Assembly (NCBI RefSeq): GCF_009193265.1
Contig: NZ_VZZZ01000001.1
Span: forward strand, 868,001 to 932,000
DNA length: 64,000 nucleotides
Direction: 5' to 3'
From: Marinobacter changyiensis
GTDB lineage: Bacteria; Pseudomonadota; Gammaproteobacteria; Pseudomonadales; Oleiphilaceae
The position numbers and the translations under genes were made by a program. Below, one piece after another: positions 9,080 to 17,946 of this stretch (position 1 is its first letter; every line of letters starts with the position of its first letter). Under the pieces are notes generated by a model. It was given only the letters and a program-made list of their open reading frames with translations. It was not told where the DNA came from and ran no database searches.

Positions 9080-9853
9080 GTGGATAACCAGTCTCAGGAA
9101 GCCTCCGGTATTCTTACAACCCATGGTCTGACCAAGGACTTCAAGGGTTTTACCGCTGTAAAAGACATCAACCTGACGGTTCGCAAAGGTACGATACATG
9201 CCATTATCGGGCCCAACGGTGCTGGCAAGACAACGTTTTTCAATTTGCTGACCAAGTTCCTGACCCCAACCTCGGGTCAGATCATCTACGACGGCCATGA
9301 CATCACCCGCCGCAAACCCGCAGATATCGCTCAGCAAGGCCTGATTCGCTCGTTCCAGATCTCAGCGGTGTTTCCCCACCTCTCGGCTCGTGACAACGTG
9401 AGGATAGCGCTGCAGCGCAAGCTTGGGGTGTCCTATCACTTCTGGCGCCCCACCCGCATCCTCGATCAGCTCAATGAGCGTGCGCAGGCACTGCTGGAAC
9501 AGGTCGGTCTGAAGGAATTTGGTGGTATTGCCGCGGTAGAACTGCCTTACGGCCAGAAGCGGGCCCTGGAAATCGCCACCACCATCGCGCTGGAGCCGCG
9601 GCTGATGCTGCTGGACGAGCCCACCCAGGGCATGAGCGCAGAAGACGTGGGTACAGTGACGGACCTGATCCAGAAAGTACTTGAGGGCCGCACCATCGTG
9701 ATGGTGGAACACAACCTGAACGTGGTGTCGACGCTGGCCGACACCATCACGGTCCTGAACCGGGGCGAGGTTCTCGCCGAGGGCAATTACGAAACCGTGT
9801 CGAAGAATCCCGCTGTCATGGAAGCCTACATGGGGACCACCGATGAGCAATGA
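9080..9853 (+). CDS. livG: branched-chain amino-acid type ABC transporter ATPase (LivG)
   Basis: 257-residue cytoplasmic ATPase of the hydrophobic amino-acid (HAAT) family. Walker A GPNGAGKTT near 42-50, the LTRSFQ-like LIRSFQISAVFPHLS Q-loop stretch, the PYGQKRALEIA signature region, Walker B LMLLDEPTQGM and the switch histidine in MVEHNL are all present. The start is GTG (9080), as no ATG lies near the conserved N terminus. It overlaps livF by 11 bases. With the following four genes it forms a complete importer; the substrate cannot be read from the sequence. Confidence 0.92.
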   Translation: MDNQSQEASGILTTHGLTKDFKGFTAVKDINLTVRKGTIHAIIGPNGAGKTTFFNLLTKFLTPTSGQIIYDGHDITRRKPADIAQQGLIRSFQISAVFPHLSARDNVRIALQRKLGVSYHFWRPTRILDQLNERAQALLEQVGLKEFGGIAAVELPYGQKRALEIATTIALEPRLMLLDEPTQGMSAEDVGTVTDLIQKVLEGRTIVMVEHNLNVVSTLADTITVLNRGEVLAEGNYETVSKNPAVMEAYMGTTDEQ

Positions 9854-10562
9854 AGCCGGCAAAGAGCTGCTGAAAATCGAGAACCTTCATGCCTGGTACG
9901 GCGAGTCCCATATCCTGCACGGCATGGAGCTTACGGTTCACGAAGGCGAAGTCATTACTTTGCTGGGGCGTAACGGGTCCGGCCGCAGCACCACGTTAAA
10001 AGCCATCCTGGGCATAGTGGGCCGCCGTACCGGCTCGATCCGGGTGCGTGGGGTGGAGGTGATCAATATGCCCACCCATAAGATCGCCCACGTGGGACGA
10101 CTGGGTTATTGCCCCGAAGAACGCGGTATTTTTGCGTCACTCAATGTAGAAGAAAATCTCGAGCTGCCCCCCACCCTGGCCGAAGGCGGCATGTCGGTGG
10201 ATGAGATTTACCAGATGTTTCCCAACCTGGAGGAGCGCCGCTACAGCCAGGGCTCAAAACTCTCTGGCGGTGAGCAGCAGATGCTTGCCATCGCGAGGAT
10301 ACTGCGCACCGGGGCCACCCTGCTGTTGCTGGACGAGATTACCGAGGGCCTGGCGCCGGTAATCCTGAAATCGCTGGATGGCGTGATCCGTAAACTTCGA
10401 GAGCGCGGCTACACTATCGTACTGGTAGAACAGAATTTCCGTTTTGCGGCACCGTTGGCCGACAGACATTATGTCATCGAGCATGGTCGCGTGGTGGAAG
10501 CCATCGACGCGGCGGACCTCGAGGCGAAGCAAGAGCAGTTGAACAGGCACCTGAGTGTCTGA
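9843..10562 (+). CDS. livF: branched-chain amino-acid type ABC transporter ATPase (LivF), Walker A Lys to Arg
   Basis: 239-residue partner ATPase. The signature LSGGEQQMLAIARIL, Walker B TLLLLDEITEGLAP and switch histidine region (VLVEQNFRFA, with Q where H is usual, normal for LivF) are present. The P-loop reads GRNGSGRST: the catalytic lysine of Walker A is arginine (codon CGC). I recall Arg variants in some LivF-like proteins, so this may be a subfamily trait, but it predicts an asymmetric ATPase pair with LivG as the canonical site. The ATG overlaps the end of livG. Confidence 0.92.
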   Translation: MSNEAGKELLKIENLHAWYGESHILHGMELTVHEGEVITLLGRNGSGRSTTLKAILGIVGRRTGSIRVRGVEVINMPTHKIAHVGRLGYCPEERGIFASLNVEENLELPPTLAEGGMSVDEIYQMFPNLEERRYSQGSKLSGGEQQMLAIARILRTGATLLLLDEITEGLAPVILKSLDGVIRKLRERGYTIVLVEQNFRFAAPLADRHYVIEHGRVVEAIDAADLEAKQEQLNRHLSV

Positions 10563-10622
10563 CTGAGGGGGCCGGTCGGGTTTCGGCCAGCCCCGATGCA
10601 AATAACAACAAGGGGTACAAGC

Positions 10623-11846
10623 ATGCTCAATCATTGGATCAAGGGGATTGTAGGAGCCGTTGGCCTTGCCAGCGTCACGTTGCCACTGACTGCAACCGCC
10701 GAGCTGTCGGACAACAAAGTCAAAATCGGGGTGCTCAGCGATATGTCCGGCGTTTACAAGTCGCTGGAAGGGCCAGGTGCGGTGATCGCAGCCGAAATGG
10801 CTATTGAAGACTTCGGCGGTAAGGTGCTGGACCAACCTATCGAGATCATTTCCGCAGACCACCAGAACAAACCCGACATCGGTGCCAGTACCGCCCGGGA
10901 ATGGATCGATGCCGAAGAAGTTGACATGATTACCGCGCTGGATAACTCCTCCGTCGCGCTGTCCGTTCAGGGCCTCGCCGCCGACAAGAAAATCATCACC
11001 ATGAACACCGGCGCCGGCACCACCGCCCTCACTGAAGAGCAGTGCAGCCCCTACGGCATTCACTACGTCTATGACACCCATGCCCTGCCGGTCGGTACCG
11101 CCACCGCGATGGTCAAAAACGGTGGCAAAAAATGGTATTTCATCACCGCAGACTACGCTTTCGGCCATTCGCTGCGGGATAACACCGGTGCAGTCGTGAA
11201 AAGCCTGGACGGCGAAGTGGTTGGCAACGTCAACGCACCATTGGGCACCAACGATTTCTCCTCCTACCTGTTGCAGGCACAGTCGTCCGGAGCTGACGTA
11301 ATTGGCCTGGCGAACGCCGGTCAGGATACGGTCAACGCCATCAAGCAAGCCAACCAGTTCCGTATTGTACAGAGTGGCCAGAAGCTCGCAGGCATGCTGG
11401 TCTTCCTGACCGACGTCCACAGCATGGGGCTGGATATCGCCCAGGGCCTGCAGTTCACCACCGCGTTTGTCTGGAATCGGGACGATGAGGCACTGGCCTG
11501 GTCCAACCGTTTCAATGAGCGCCACGGCGCCATGCCCACCATGGTTCAGGCGGGTGTGTATTCAGCAGTTACCAGCTATCTGGAAGCGGTCAAAGCAGTG
11601 GGGTCTGACAACTCCGATGCCGTCCGCAAAAAGTTGGGCGAGATGGAGCTGAACGACTTCTTCGTCAAGGGCGGCAAGATCGCAGCCAATGGCTCCATGT
11701 TGCACGACATGTATCTGGTGGAAGTCAAGAAGCCGGAAGAATCCGAAAGCGAGTGGGACCTGCTGCGCGTGGTCTCCACGATTCCGGCTGAGACCGCCTT
11801 CATCCCGATGGATAAAACCGCCTGCCCGCTGGTCAACAAGTCCTGA
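10623..11846 (+). CDS. ABC transporter substrate-binding protein, Leu/Ile/Val-binding family
   Basis: 407-residue periplasmic receptor of the Peripla_BP_6 type. ATG 10623 follows AGGGG by 7 bases and starts a signal peptide (MLNHWIKGIVGAVGLASVTLPLTATA). The mature start ELSDNKVKIGVLSDMSGVYKS, then GPGAVIAAEMAIEDFGG and the LVFLTDVHSMGLD region fit the family. Two C-terminal cysteine positions (EQCSPYG and KTACPL) could form a disulfide. The large size and the adjacent HAAT subunits mark it as the receptor of this importer. Ligand unknown; amides, branched amino acids and urea-like compounds are all served by relatives. Confidence 0.9.
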   Translation: MLNHWIKGIVGAVGLASVTLPLTATAELSDNKVKIGVLSDMSGVYKSLEGPGAVIAAEMAIEDFGGKVLDQPIEIISADHQNKPDIGASTAREWIDAEEVDMITALDNSSVALSVQGLAADKKIITMNTGAGTTALTEEQCSPYGIHYVYDTHALPVGTATAMVKNGGKKWYFITADYAFGHSLRDNTGAVVKSLDGEVVGNVNAPLGTNDFSSYLLQAQSSGADVIGLANAGQDTVNAIKQANQFRIVQSGQKLAGMLVFLTDVHSMGLDIAQGLQFTTAFVWNRDDEALAWSNRFNERHGAMPTMVQAGVYSAVTSYLEAVKAVGSDNSDAVRKKLGEMELNDFFVKGGKIAANGSMLHDMYLVEVKKPEESESEWDLLRVVSTIPAETAFIPMDKTACPLVNKS

Positions 11847-11877
11847 TCAGCCGGACTGCCGGTTTTTAAACCCAACC

Positions 11878-11910
11878 CGCCGGCGTACAAGCTCTGTGCG
11901 CCGGCGTTTT
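11878..11910 (+). terminator. hairpin with T run between binding protein and livH
   Basis: CGCCGGCGTACA (11878-11889) pairs with TGTGCGCCGGCG (11895-11906) with one G-T wobble, then TTTT. It sits inside the operon, so it may act as an attenuator or 3' stabiliser that keeps binding-protein mRNA more abundant than permease mRNA. Confidence 0.65.
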
Positions 11911-11934
11911 CAACGCCTGTAGGGAGTAAACGAC

Positions 11935-12831
11935 GTGTCTATTCAGGTCATCCTGGCGCAAGCATTGCTGGGTCTCAACGTGGGGGTTTTCTACGCCATG
12001 CTGAGCCTTGGTCTGGCGGTGATCTTCGGGCTGCTTAACATTATTAATTTCGCCCACGGGGCGATGTACATGCTGGGCGCCTTTATCGCACTGATCGGCT
12101 ACTCCTTCATGGATCAGTGGTTCGGCATTTCAATTCAGATCGGCTTCTGGCCATCGCTGATTATTGTGCCCTTGCTGGTCGGTGGCCTCGGCATCCTGAT
12201 CGAACGCACCATGCTCAAACGGCTTTATGATCTCGACCATATTTACGGTCTGCTGCTGACGTTTGGTATTACGCTGATTCTACAGGGCCTGTTTTCCAAC
12301 TATTTCAACGTCTCCGGCACACCCTACCCGGGCCAGCCGGACGCGCTCAGCGGGGTGGTGAACCTCGGGTTCATGTACTTCCCCACCTACCGCCTCTTTG
12401 CCATCGTGTTTTCATTGGTGGTGTGTTTTGCCACCTGGTATGTCATCGAGCACACCAAGCTCGGTTCGCGGCTGCGGGCGGGCGTGGAGAATCCGCAACT
12501 GACCCAGACTTTCGGGCTTAATGTTCCGCTGATGGTAACCCTGACCTTTGGTTTTGGTGCTGCCCTGGCAGGCCTGGCCGGCGTACTCGCCGCCCCCATC
12601 TACTCGGTCAGCCCGCTGATGGGTGCAGACCTGATCATTGTGGTGTTTGCGGTGGTGGTGATCGGTGGCATGGGTTCGATCATGGGCGCCATCCTCTCAG
12701 GCCTTGCGCTGGGACTGATCGAAGGTTTGACCAAGGTGTTTTATCCGCCCGCCGCCAGCACGGTAATTTTCTTTCTGATGGTGCTGGTGTTGCTGTTCCG
12801 TCCCGCCGGCCTATTCGGCAAGGAGAAGTGA
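11935..12831 (+). CDS. livH: branched-chain amino-acid type ABC permease (LivH)
   Basis: 298-residue inner-membrane permease with about 8 hydrophobic segments. NIINFAHGAMYMLGAF near 35-50, GLLLTFGITLILQGLF and the IGGMGSIMGAILSGLALGLIEG coupling region near 240-262 are hallmarks of LivH. The start is GTG at 11935, 8 bases after AGGGAG. The gene lies 7 bases before livM. Confidence 0.93.
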   Translation: MSIQVILAQALLGLNVGVFYAMLSLGLAVIFGLLNIINFAHGAMYMLGAFIALIGYSFMDQWFGISIQIGFWPSLIIVPLLVGGLGILIERTMLKRLYDLDHIYGLLLTFGITLILQGLFSNYFNVSGTPYPGQPDALSGVVNLGFMYFPTYRLFAIVFSLVVCFATWYVIEHTKLGSRLRAGVENPQLTQTFGLNVPLMVTLTFGFGAALAGLAGVLAAPIYSVSPLMGADLIIVVFAVVVIGGMGSIMGAILSGLALGLIEGLTKVFYPPAASTVIFFLMVLVLLFRPAGLFGKEK

Positions 12832-12838
12832 CCCAGCC

Positions 12839-13753
12839 ATGATGAACCGCATACTGTTTGTTCTGATGCTCATCGCGGGGCTGACCGCTCCATTTTACGC
12901 CTACCCGGTGTTCGTGATGGACCTGCTGTGCTTTGCCCTGTTTGCCTGCGCGTTCAACCTGTTACTGGGTTACGTGGGCCTCCTGTCCTTTGGCCATGCA
13001 GCGTTTTTTGGCGGTGCCGCCTACATCTCCGGCTACGCCATCAAAGCCTGGGGATTTTCCCCGATCTTCGGCATACTCACCGGCACTGGCTTTACCCTGA
13101 TTCTGGGGTTCTGTTTCGGGTATCTCGCCATTCGACGCCAGGGTATCTATTTTGCCATGGTAACCTTGGCATTGGCCCAGATCGTTTACTTCATGGCACT
13201 GCAAATGCCCTTTACCGGCGGTGAAAACGGCCTGCAGGGCATTCCTAGGGGGACCCTGTTCGGCTTTATCGACCTGAACAATTCGTTGAACATGTATTAC
13301 TTTGTGTTCGCGATTTTCCTGATCGGCTTCGGCATCATTTATCGAACCATCCATTCGCCCTTTGGCGAAGTACTGCAAGCGATCCGCGAGAACGAATCCC
13401 GGGCCCTGTCACTGGGCTACGATGTGGACCGTTTCAAATTGCTGGCGTTTGTTATCTCTGCAACCCTGGCAGGACTGGCGGGTGCCACCAAGGCCGTTAT
13501 ATTCCAGTTCGCGGCGCTCACGAACGCTCACTGGCAGACCTCCGGTGAAGTGATCCTGATGACCCTGGTCGGGGGTCTTGGTACAGTCTTCGGGCCAGTA
13601 GTGGGTGCCATCACCGTGGGCGCCCTGAGCCATGAGCTCAGTGCATTCGGGTCCTGGGTGCAGGTTATTCTGGGTACGATTTTCGTGATCTGCGTGATGA
13701 CCTTCCGCCGGGGCATTATTGGCGAGTTGGGAAGGGTGCTGAATAAAAAATGA
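12839..13753 (+). CDS. livM: branched-chain amino-acid type ABC permease (LivM)
   Basis: 304-residue permease that pairs with LivH. Family landmarks: NLLLGYVGLLSFGHAAFFGGAAY near 40-62, ITLALAQIV-like MVTLALAQIVYF, GGENGLQGIP, AIRENESRALSLGYDV and the LVGGLGTVFGPVVGA coupling segment. It follows livH with 7 bases between and completes the importer. Confidence 0.93.
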   Translation: MMNRILFVLMLIAGLTAPFYAYPVFVMDLLCFALFACAFNLLLGYVGLLSFGHAAFFGGAAYISGYAIKAWGFSPIFGILTGTGFTLILGFCFGYLAIRRQGIYFAMVTLALAQIVYFMALQMPFTGGENGLQGIPRGTLFGFIDLNNSLNMYYFVFAIFLIGFGIIYRTIHSPFGEVLQAIRENESRALSLGYDVDRFKLLAFVISATLAGLAGATKAVIFQFAALTNAHWQTSGEVILMTLVGGLGTVFGPVVGAITVGALSHELSAFGSWVQVILGTIFVICVMTFRRGIIGELGRVLNKK

Positions 13754-13787
13754 TCACCATGGCCATCGCCATTACCAAGGAGCCAGG

Positions 13788-14744
13788 ATGCGTATTGTTT
13801 CCGCCGAAGAGGTAGCGCGCTCGCTACCCTGGCAAAGTCTGATCGAACGCCTGGCTCAAACGTTCCGGATCGGTGTCGAGTCTCCGCCGCGCCATCACCA
13901 TACCATGCAGCGGCCCGACGGCGAGGCCACCATGCTGTTGATGCCCGCCTGGGAGAAAAGCGGCTACATCGGCATGAAAATGGTCAACGTGTTTCCTCAG
14001 AATGCCGACGCCGGTCTCCCCGCCATTTCCGGGGTTTACCTGCTCAGTGAGGGTGCTCACGGTCGCCCGCTGGCCTGCATTGATGGCAGCGAACTGACCC
14101 GCCGACGCACGGCCGCCGCCTCAGCCCTCGCAGCCCGGTTGTTGGCACGGGAAGAGGCCAGCAGTTTGCTGGTCATCGGCACTGGCCAACTGTCGCCCAT
14201 GCTGATTGAGGCCCATGCCTCCATAAGGCCGATTACCCGGGTCCGGGTTTGGGGCCGGAACCCGGAAAAGTCAGCCGCACTGGCGGCCAGTTTCGCGGAT
14301 CGGTTTGACTGCAAGGCGGTCAGCGATATCGATCTGGCGGTGGGTGAAGCGGATATCGTCAGTTGCGCTACGCTGTCGACTCAGGCTCTCGTGCATGGCG
14401 ATTCCCTGAAACCGGGCACCCACCTGGATCTCGTCGGCGCCTTCCGGCCAACCATGCGGGAAACCGATGCCGAGTGTTTCGTCAACAGCGAAGTGTTTGT
14501 GGATACCTACGCCGGCGCCATGGGCGAAGCCGGGGACATCCTGCAGGCAATTCGGGAAAATGCCTTTACCCCCCAGGGCATCAAAGCAGATTTGGCTGAG
14601 CTACTGCGGGATGAGCATGCCGGGCGCTCCAGTCCGAATGCCATTACCGTCTTCAAATCCGTGGGCGCGTCCCTTGAGGATCTCGCCGCCGCTATCGAGG
14701 TGTGGGAAAGCCTGTCGGCAGAAGACGCCAACACATCTTCCTAG
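13788..14744 (+). CDS. ornithine cyclodeaminase / mu-crystallin family protein
   Basis: 318-residue NAD(P)-dependent enzyme. The conserved KMVNVFP (Lys of the active site) near 64, ELTRRRTAAASALAARLLAR near 100-120, the Rossmann LLVIGTGQLSPMLIEAH near 124-140 and HLDLVGAFRPTMRE near 208-221 place it in the family. Members do different reactions: ornithine cyclisation to proline, or reduction of delta1-pyrroline-2-carboxylate and piperideine-2-carboxylate. The ELTRRRTAA motif is also found in the reductases. It lies 34 bases after livM behind AAGGAG and probably acts on what the transporter brings in; the exact substrate is open. Confidence 0.85.
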   Translation: MRIVSAEEVARSLPWQSLIERLAQTFRIGVESPPRHHHTMQRPDGEATMLLMPAWEKSGYIGMKMVNVFPQNADAGLPAISGVYLLSEGAHGRPLACIDGSELTRRRTAAASALAARLLAREEASSLLVIGTGQLSPMLIEAHASIRPITRVRVWGRNPEKSAALAASFADRFDCKAVSDIDLAVGEADIVSCATLSTQALVHGDSLKPGTHLDLVGAFRPTMRETDAECFVNSEVFVDTYAGAMGEAGDILQAIRENAFTPQGIKADLAELLRDEHAGRSSPNAITVFKSVGASLEDLAAAIEVWESLSAEDANTSS

Positions 14745-14797
14745 TGCCCCGTCTGGCTAATTCGCAGTAGGTTAACGAATTAGCCAGACGGGACACT
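14743..14797. repeat. 22-bp inverted repeat, terminator-like or IS-end remnant
   Basis: Arms 14743-14764 and 14776-14797 match at 21 of 22 positions around an 11-base loop; each arm reads AGTG(C/T)CCCGTCTGGCTAA going inward. It starts at the stop codon of the cyclodeaminase-like gene and lies between convergent genes, so it can terminate both. The arm recurs once at 25350-25365, which argues for a dispersed repeat or IS inverted end rather than a plain terminator. Confidence 0.75.
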
Positions 14798-14801
14798 GCA
14801 T

Positions 14802-15971
14802 TCAGCGCAAGGCGCTGACCGCGCGTTGGATCTGATCCAGTGCCTGAACCAGAACCGCCCGGCGGGTACCGATATTCATCCGCATAAAGCCACTACCGCC
14901 CTCACCGAAACTGCTCCCGGGATTCATTCCGACCTTGGCGCGCTGGATAAAAAAGGCCTTCAGCTCGTCATCGGCCAGCCCGAGTTTCCGGCAATCCAGC
15001 CACAACAGATAGGTCCCCTGAGGCTCGATCAGTTCGATCTGCGGCACATGATCTCGCAGGTAGTCACAGGCAAACCGGTAGTTTTCCTGCAAATACGCCA
15101 ACAGCTCGTCCAGCCAGGGCCCGCCTTCCCGGTACGCCGCCTCAAACGCCGCCACACTGAACGGATTGGCCTGTGCCATGTGCATGGATTCGAATACCTG
15201 TTTCAACCCATGACGCAGAGTCGGATCCGGCACCACCAGCGCGGATAATCCGAGGCCGGCAATGTTGAAAGTCTTGCTGGGCGCGACTGCAGTGACCAGC
15301 TTGTCCTGCGCGGTCGCTAATCCGGCGAGCATGGTGTGGGTCGCTCCCGGATAAACGAGATCGCAGTGGACATCGTCCGAGACAATGGTCAGATCATGGC
15401 GGCGGGCGATGGCCAGCACCGCTTCCAGTTCATTCCGGTCCCACACCCGGCCTACCGGGTTGTGGGGTGAACAGAGAAACAGCACGCGGGCGTCGGCGGC
15501 ACAACGCTCAAGATGGTCGAGATCCATCCGATAGCGCCCGTTCTCAAGTACCAGCGGGTTTTCAATCAGGCGCCTTCGGGTTTTTTTCACCGAGCTGAAA
15601 AAGGGCGGATACACCGGGGGCTGGATGATAATCCCCTCGCCCGGGCCGGCAAACGCCATCGCGGCCCCATGCAAAGAGGGCACCACACCGGGTGCCATCA
15701 GTATCCAGTCCCGCTCGATAGTCCACTCCTGGCGGGTTTGAAACCACCGGATCATTGCTTCGTAGAGACTGTCCGGGAACAGGCTATAACCGAACACCGG
15801 GTGGCTCGCCCTCATCATCAGCGCCCGGCTGATGGCCTCCGGAACGGCAAAATCCATATCCGCCACCCACATTGGAATGACATCATCAGTGCCGAATACC
15901 GCCTGACGGGCATCAAACTTGACACTGCCGGTGTGCTCTCGTGGCAACTCCTGATCAAAATCTGCGGTCAC
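14802..15971 (-). CDS. MalY/PatB-family PLP aminotransferase (cystathionine beta-lyase type)
   Basis: About 389 residues, fold-type I PLP enzyme. IPMWVADMDFAVP near 32-44, QPPVYPPFF, the CSPHNPVGRVW motif that holds the aspartate-binding asparagine, SDDVHCDLVY and the PLP lysine in APSKTFNIAG (~233) match MalY/PatB C-S lyases, which split cystathionine or cysteine conjugates to a thiol, pyruvate and ammonia. A GTG at 15971 behind AGGGG is chosen; an in-frame upstream start at 16007 would add 12 residues. It converges on the liv operon. Transaminase activity in place of lyase cannot be excluded. Confidence 0.86.
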   Translation of the reverse strand: MTADFDQELPREHTGSVKFDARQAVFGTDDVIPMWVADMDFAVPEAISRALMMRASHPVFGYSLFPDSLYEAMIRWFQTRQEWTIERDWILMAPGVVPSLHGAAMAFAGPGEGIIIQPPVYPPFFSSVKKTRRRLIENPLVLENGRYRMDLDHLERCAADARVLFLCSPHNPVGRVWDRNELEAVLAIARRHDLTIVSDDVHCDLVYPGATHTMLAGLATAQDKLVTAVAPSKTFNIAGLGLSALVVPDPTLRHGLKQVFESMHMAQANPFSVAAFEAAYREGGPWLDELLAYLQENYRFACDYLRDHVPQIELIEPQGTYLLWLDCRKLGLADDELKAFFIQRAKVGMNPGSSFGEGGSGFMRMNIGTRRAVLVQALDQIQRAVSALR

Positions 15972-16110
15972 ATCCTGCCCCTCAATCTGTGGTCGACGCC
16001 GCCCCAATTTGCCCTCGGTCTGACCGGATTATCGGGCCCGACGCTTTCCAGTGCTCGCCGGGGTTCAAGCGAGCGGACTATCCGGAACTGGGCAGGTACC
16101 ACGGGTCCGA

Positions 16111-17697
16111 TCAGATATGACCCTGACTGCGCAAGTATTCGTCATAGCTGCCACTGAAATCAGTGATGCCGTCCGCATTCAACTCGACGATGCGGGTGGC
16201 CAGTGACGACACGAACTCCCGGTCGTGGCTGACAAAAATCAGCGTGCCGGGGTAGTTTTCCAGGGCCAGGTTCAGCGCTTCGATGGATTCCATGTCCAGG
16301 TGGTTGGTGGGCTCGTCCATCAACAGCACGTTGGGCTTTTGCAAAATCAGTTTGCCGAACAGCATGCGGCCCTGTTCACCACCGGATATTACCCGCACCG
16401 ATTTTTCGATGTCATCACCGGAAAACAGCATCCGGCCCAGGGTGCCTCGAACCAGTTGTTCACCGCCGGTGGTCCACTGCGCCATCCACTCGCTGAGATT
16501 GTCGTCGGCGGCAAAGTCCTCGGTGTGGTCCTGGGCGTAGTAACCCACGTCGGCGCTGTCGGTCCATTTGACTTCGCCCTGATCCGGCGCCAGTTTGCCC
16601 GACATGCACTGCAGCAGGGTCGTTTTACCAATGCCGTTGGGGCCAATGATGGCTACCCGCTCCCCGGCTTCGACCTGCAGGTCCAGTTTTGACAACACCG
16701 GCTCGTCATCGAAACCTTTTGACAGGTTCTTCAGGGTCACCGCCTGGCGGTGCAGCTTCTTGGTTTGCTCGAACCGAATGAACGGGCTGATGCGACTGGA
16801 CGGCTTGACGTCTTCGAGCTGAATCTTGTCGATCTGGCGGGCCCGGGAGGTTGCTTGCTTGGCCTTGGAGGCATTCGCAGAGAAGCGGCTGACAAACTGC
16901 TGTAGCTCTGCAATCTGGGCCTTCTTCTTGGCGTTGTCCGACAGCATGCGCTCGCGAGCCTGGGTGGCTGCCGTCATGTATTCATCGTAGTTGCCCGGAA
17001 ACAGCCGCAGCTCGCGATAATCCAGGTCTGCCATGTGAGTGCAGACGCTGTTCAGGAAGTGGCGGTCGTGGGAGATAATCACCATGGTGCTGTTACGGGC
17101 AATCAGGATACCTTCCAGCCAGCGGATGGTATTGATGTCCAGGTGGTTGGTAGGCTCGTCCAGCAGCAGTACATCGGGGTCCGAGAACAGTGCCTGGGCC
17201 AGCAGCACCCGAAGCTTCCAGCCGGGTGCCAGCGCACTCATCGGTCCCTCGTGCTGCGCCAGCGGGATTTCCAGCCCCAGCAGCAGTTCGCCGGCACGGG
17301 ATTCGGCAGTGTAGCCATCCAGTTCAGCAAACTGAACTTCCAGGTCCGCCACCGCCATGCCGTCTTCTTCGCTCATTTCTGCCAGCGAATAGATGCGGTC
17401 ACGCTCGGCTTTCACCTGCCAGAGCTCTTCGTGGCCCATGATGACCGTGTCGATTACCGAGCAATGCTCGAAAGCAAACTGATCTTGCCGCAGCTTACCG
17501 AGACGGACATTAGGCTCCAGCATAACCTGACCGCCGGACGGCTCGAGGTCACCCCCCATAATTTTCATGAAGGTGGATTTGCCTGAGCCGTTGGCACCGA
17601 TCAGACCATACCGGTTACCGTTGTTGAATTTGACCGAAACGTTTTCGAACAGGGGCTTGGCCCCGAATTGCATGGTGATATTGGCAGTAGAAATCAA
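16111..17697 (-). CDS. ybiT: ABC-F family ATPase, YbiT type
   Basis: 528-residue soluble tandem ABC ATPase; no membrane segments. Domain 1 has Walker [10 protein letters not shown] at 34-42, domain 2 has GPNGIGKTT, and both have [20 protein letters not shown]. The linker with [24 protein letters not shown] is the P-site tRNA interaction motif region of ABC-F proteins. Sequence and length are close to E. coli YbiT (530). A TTG at 17697 aligns with the YbiT N terminus; reading further upstream to 17856 would add an unlikely basic leader. Known family role: ribosome-associated rescue of stalled translation. Confidence 0.93.
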   Translation of the reverse strand: MISTANITMQFGAKPLFENVSVKFNNGNRYGLIGANGSGKSTFMKIMGGDLEPSGGQVMLEPNVRLGKLRQDQFAFEHCSVIDTVIMGHEELWQVKAERDRIYSLAEMSEEDGMAVADLEVQFAELDGYTAESRAGELLLGLEIPLAQHEGPMSALAPGWKLRVLLAQALFSDPDVLLLDEPTNHLDINTIRWLEGILIARNSTMVIISHDRHFLNSVCTHMADLDYRELRLFPGNYDEYMTAATQARERMLSDNAKKKAQIAELQQFVSRFSANASKAKQATSRARQIDKIQLEDVKPSSRISPFIRFEQTKKLHRQAVTLKNLSKGFDDEPVLSKLDLQVEAGERVAIIGPNGIGKTTLLQCMSGKLAPDQGEVKWTDSADVGYYAQDHTEDFAADDNLSEWMAQWTTGGEQLVRGTLGRMLFSGDDIEKSVRVISGGEQGRMLFGKLILQKPNVLLMDEPTNHLDMESIEALNLALENYPGTLIFVSHDREFVSSLATRIVELNADGITDFSGSYDEYLRSQGHI

Positions 17698-17946
17698 CGA
17701 AGGAATCCATTTACAGTGAAGCGCGGCCCAAAGGACGGCGCGGAAAAGCAGGGATTGTACAGGTTTTGAGCACCCAGGTGTCAGCCCTTGCGAAAAGCGG
17801 GGTAAGGAAAAACCGGAACACCCCGCCTTCCACTTAAGTCGCAATGACGAAGTCATCGGGTTTGCTCAGACTGGCGGATACTTGCGAAGCTAACCAACCA
17901 GCTATTTACCCGTTGCAGTCCGCGATACCACCCGGAGCGGTAACCC

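Noticed and set aside
10254..11525. Long reverse open frame opposite livF and the binding protein
   Set aside because: High GC gives long antisense frames; both forward genes have clear family motifs.
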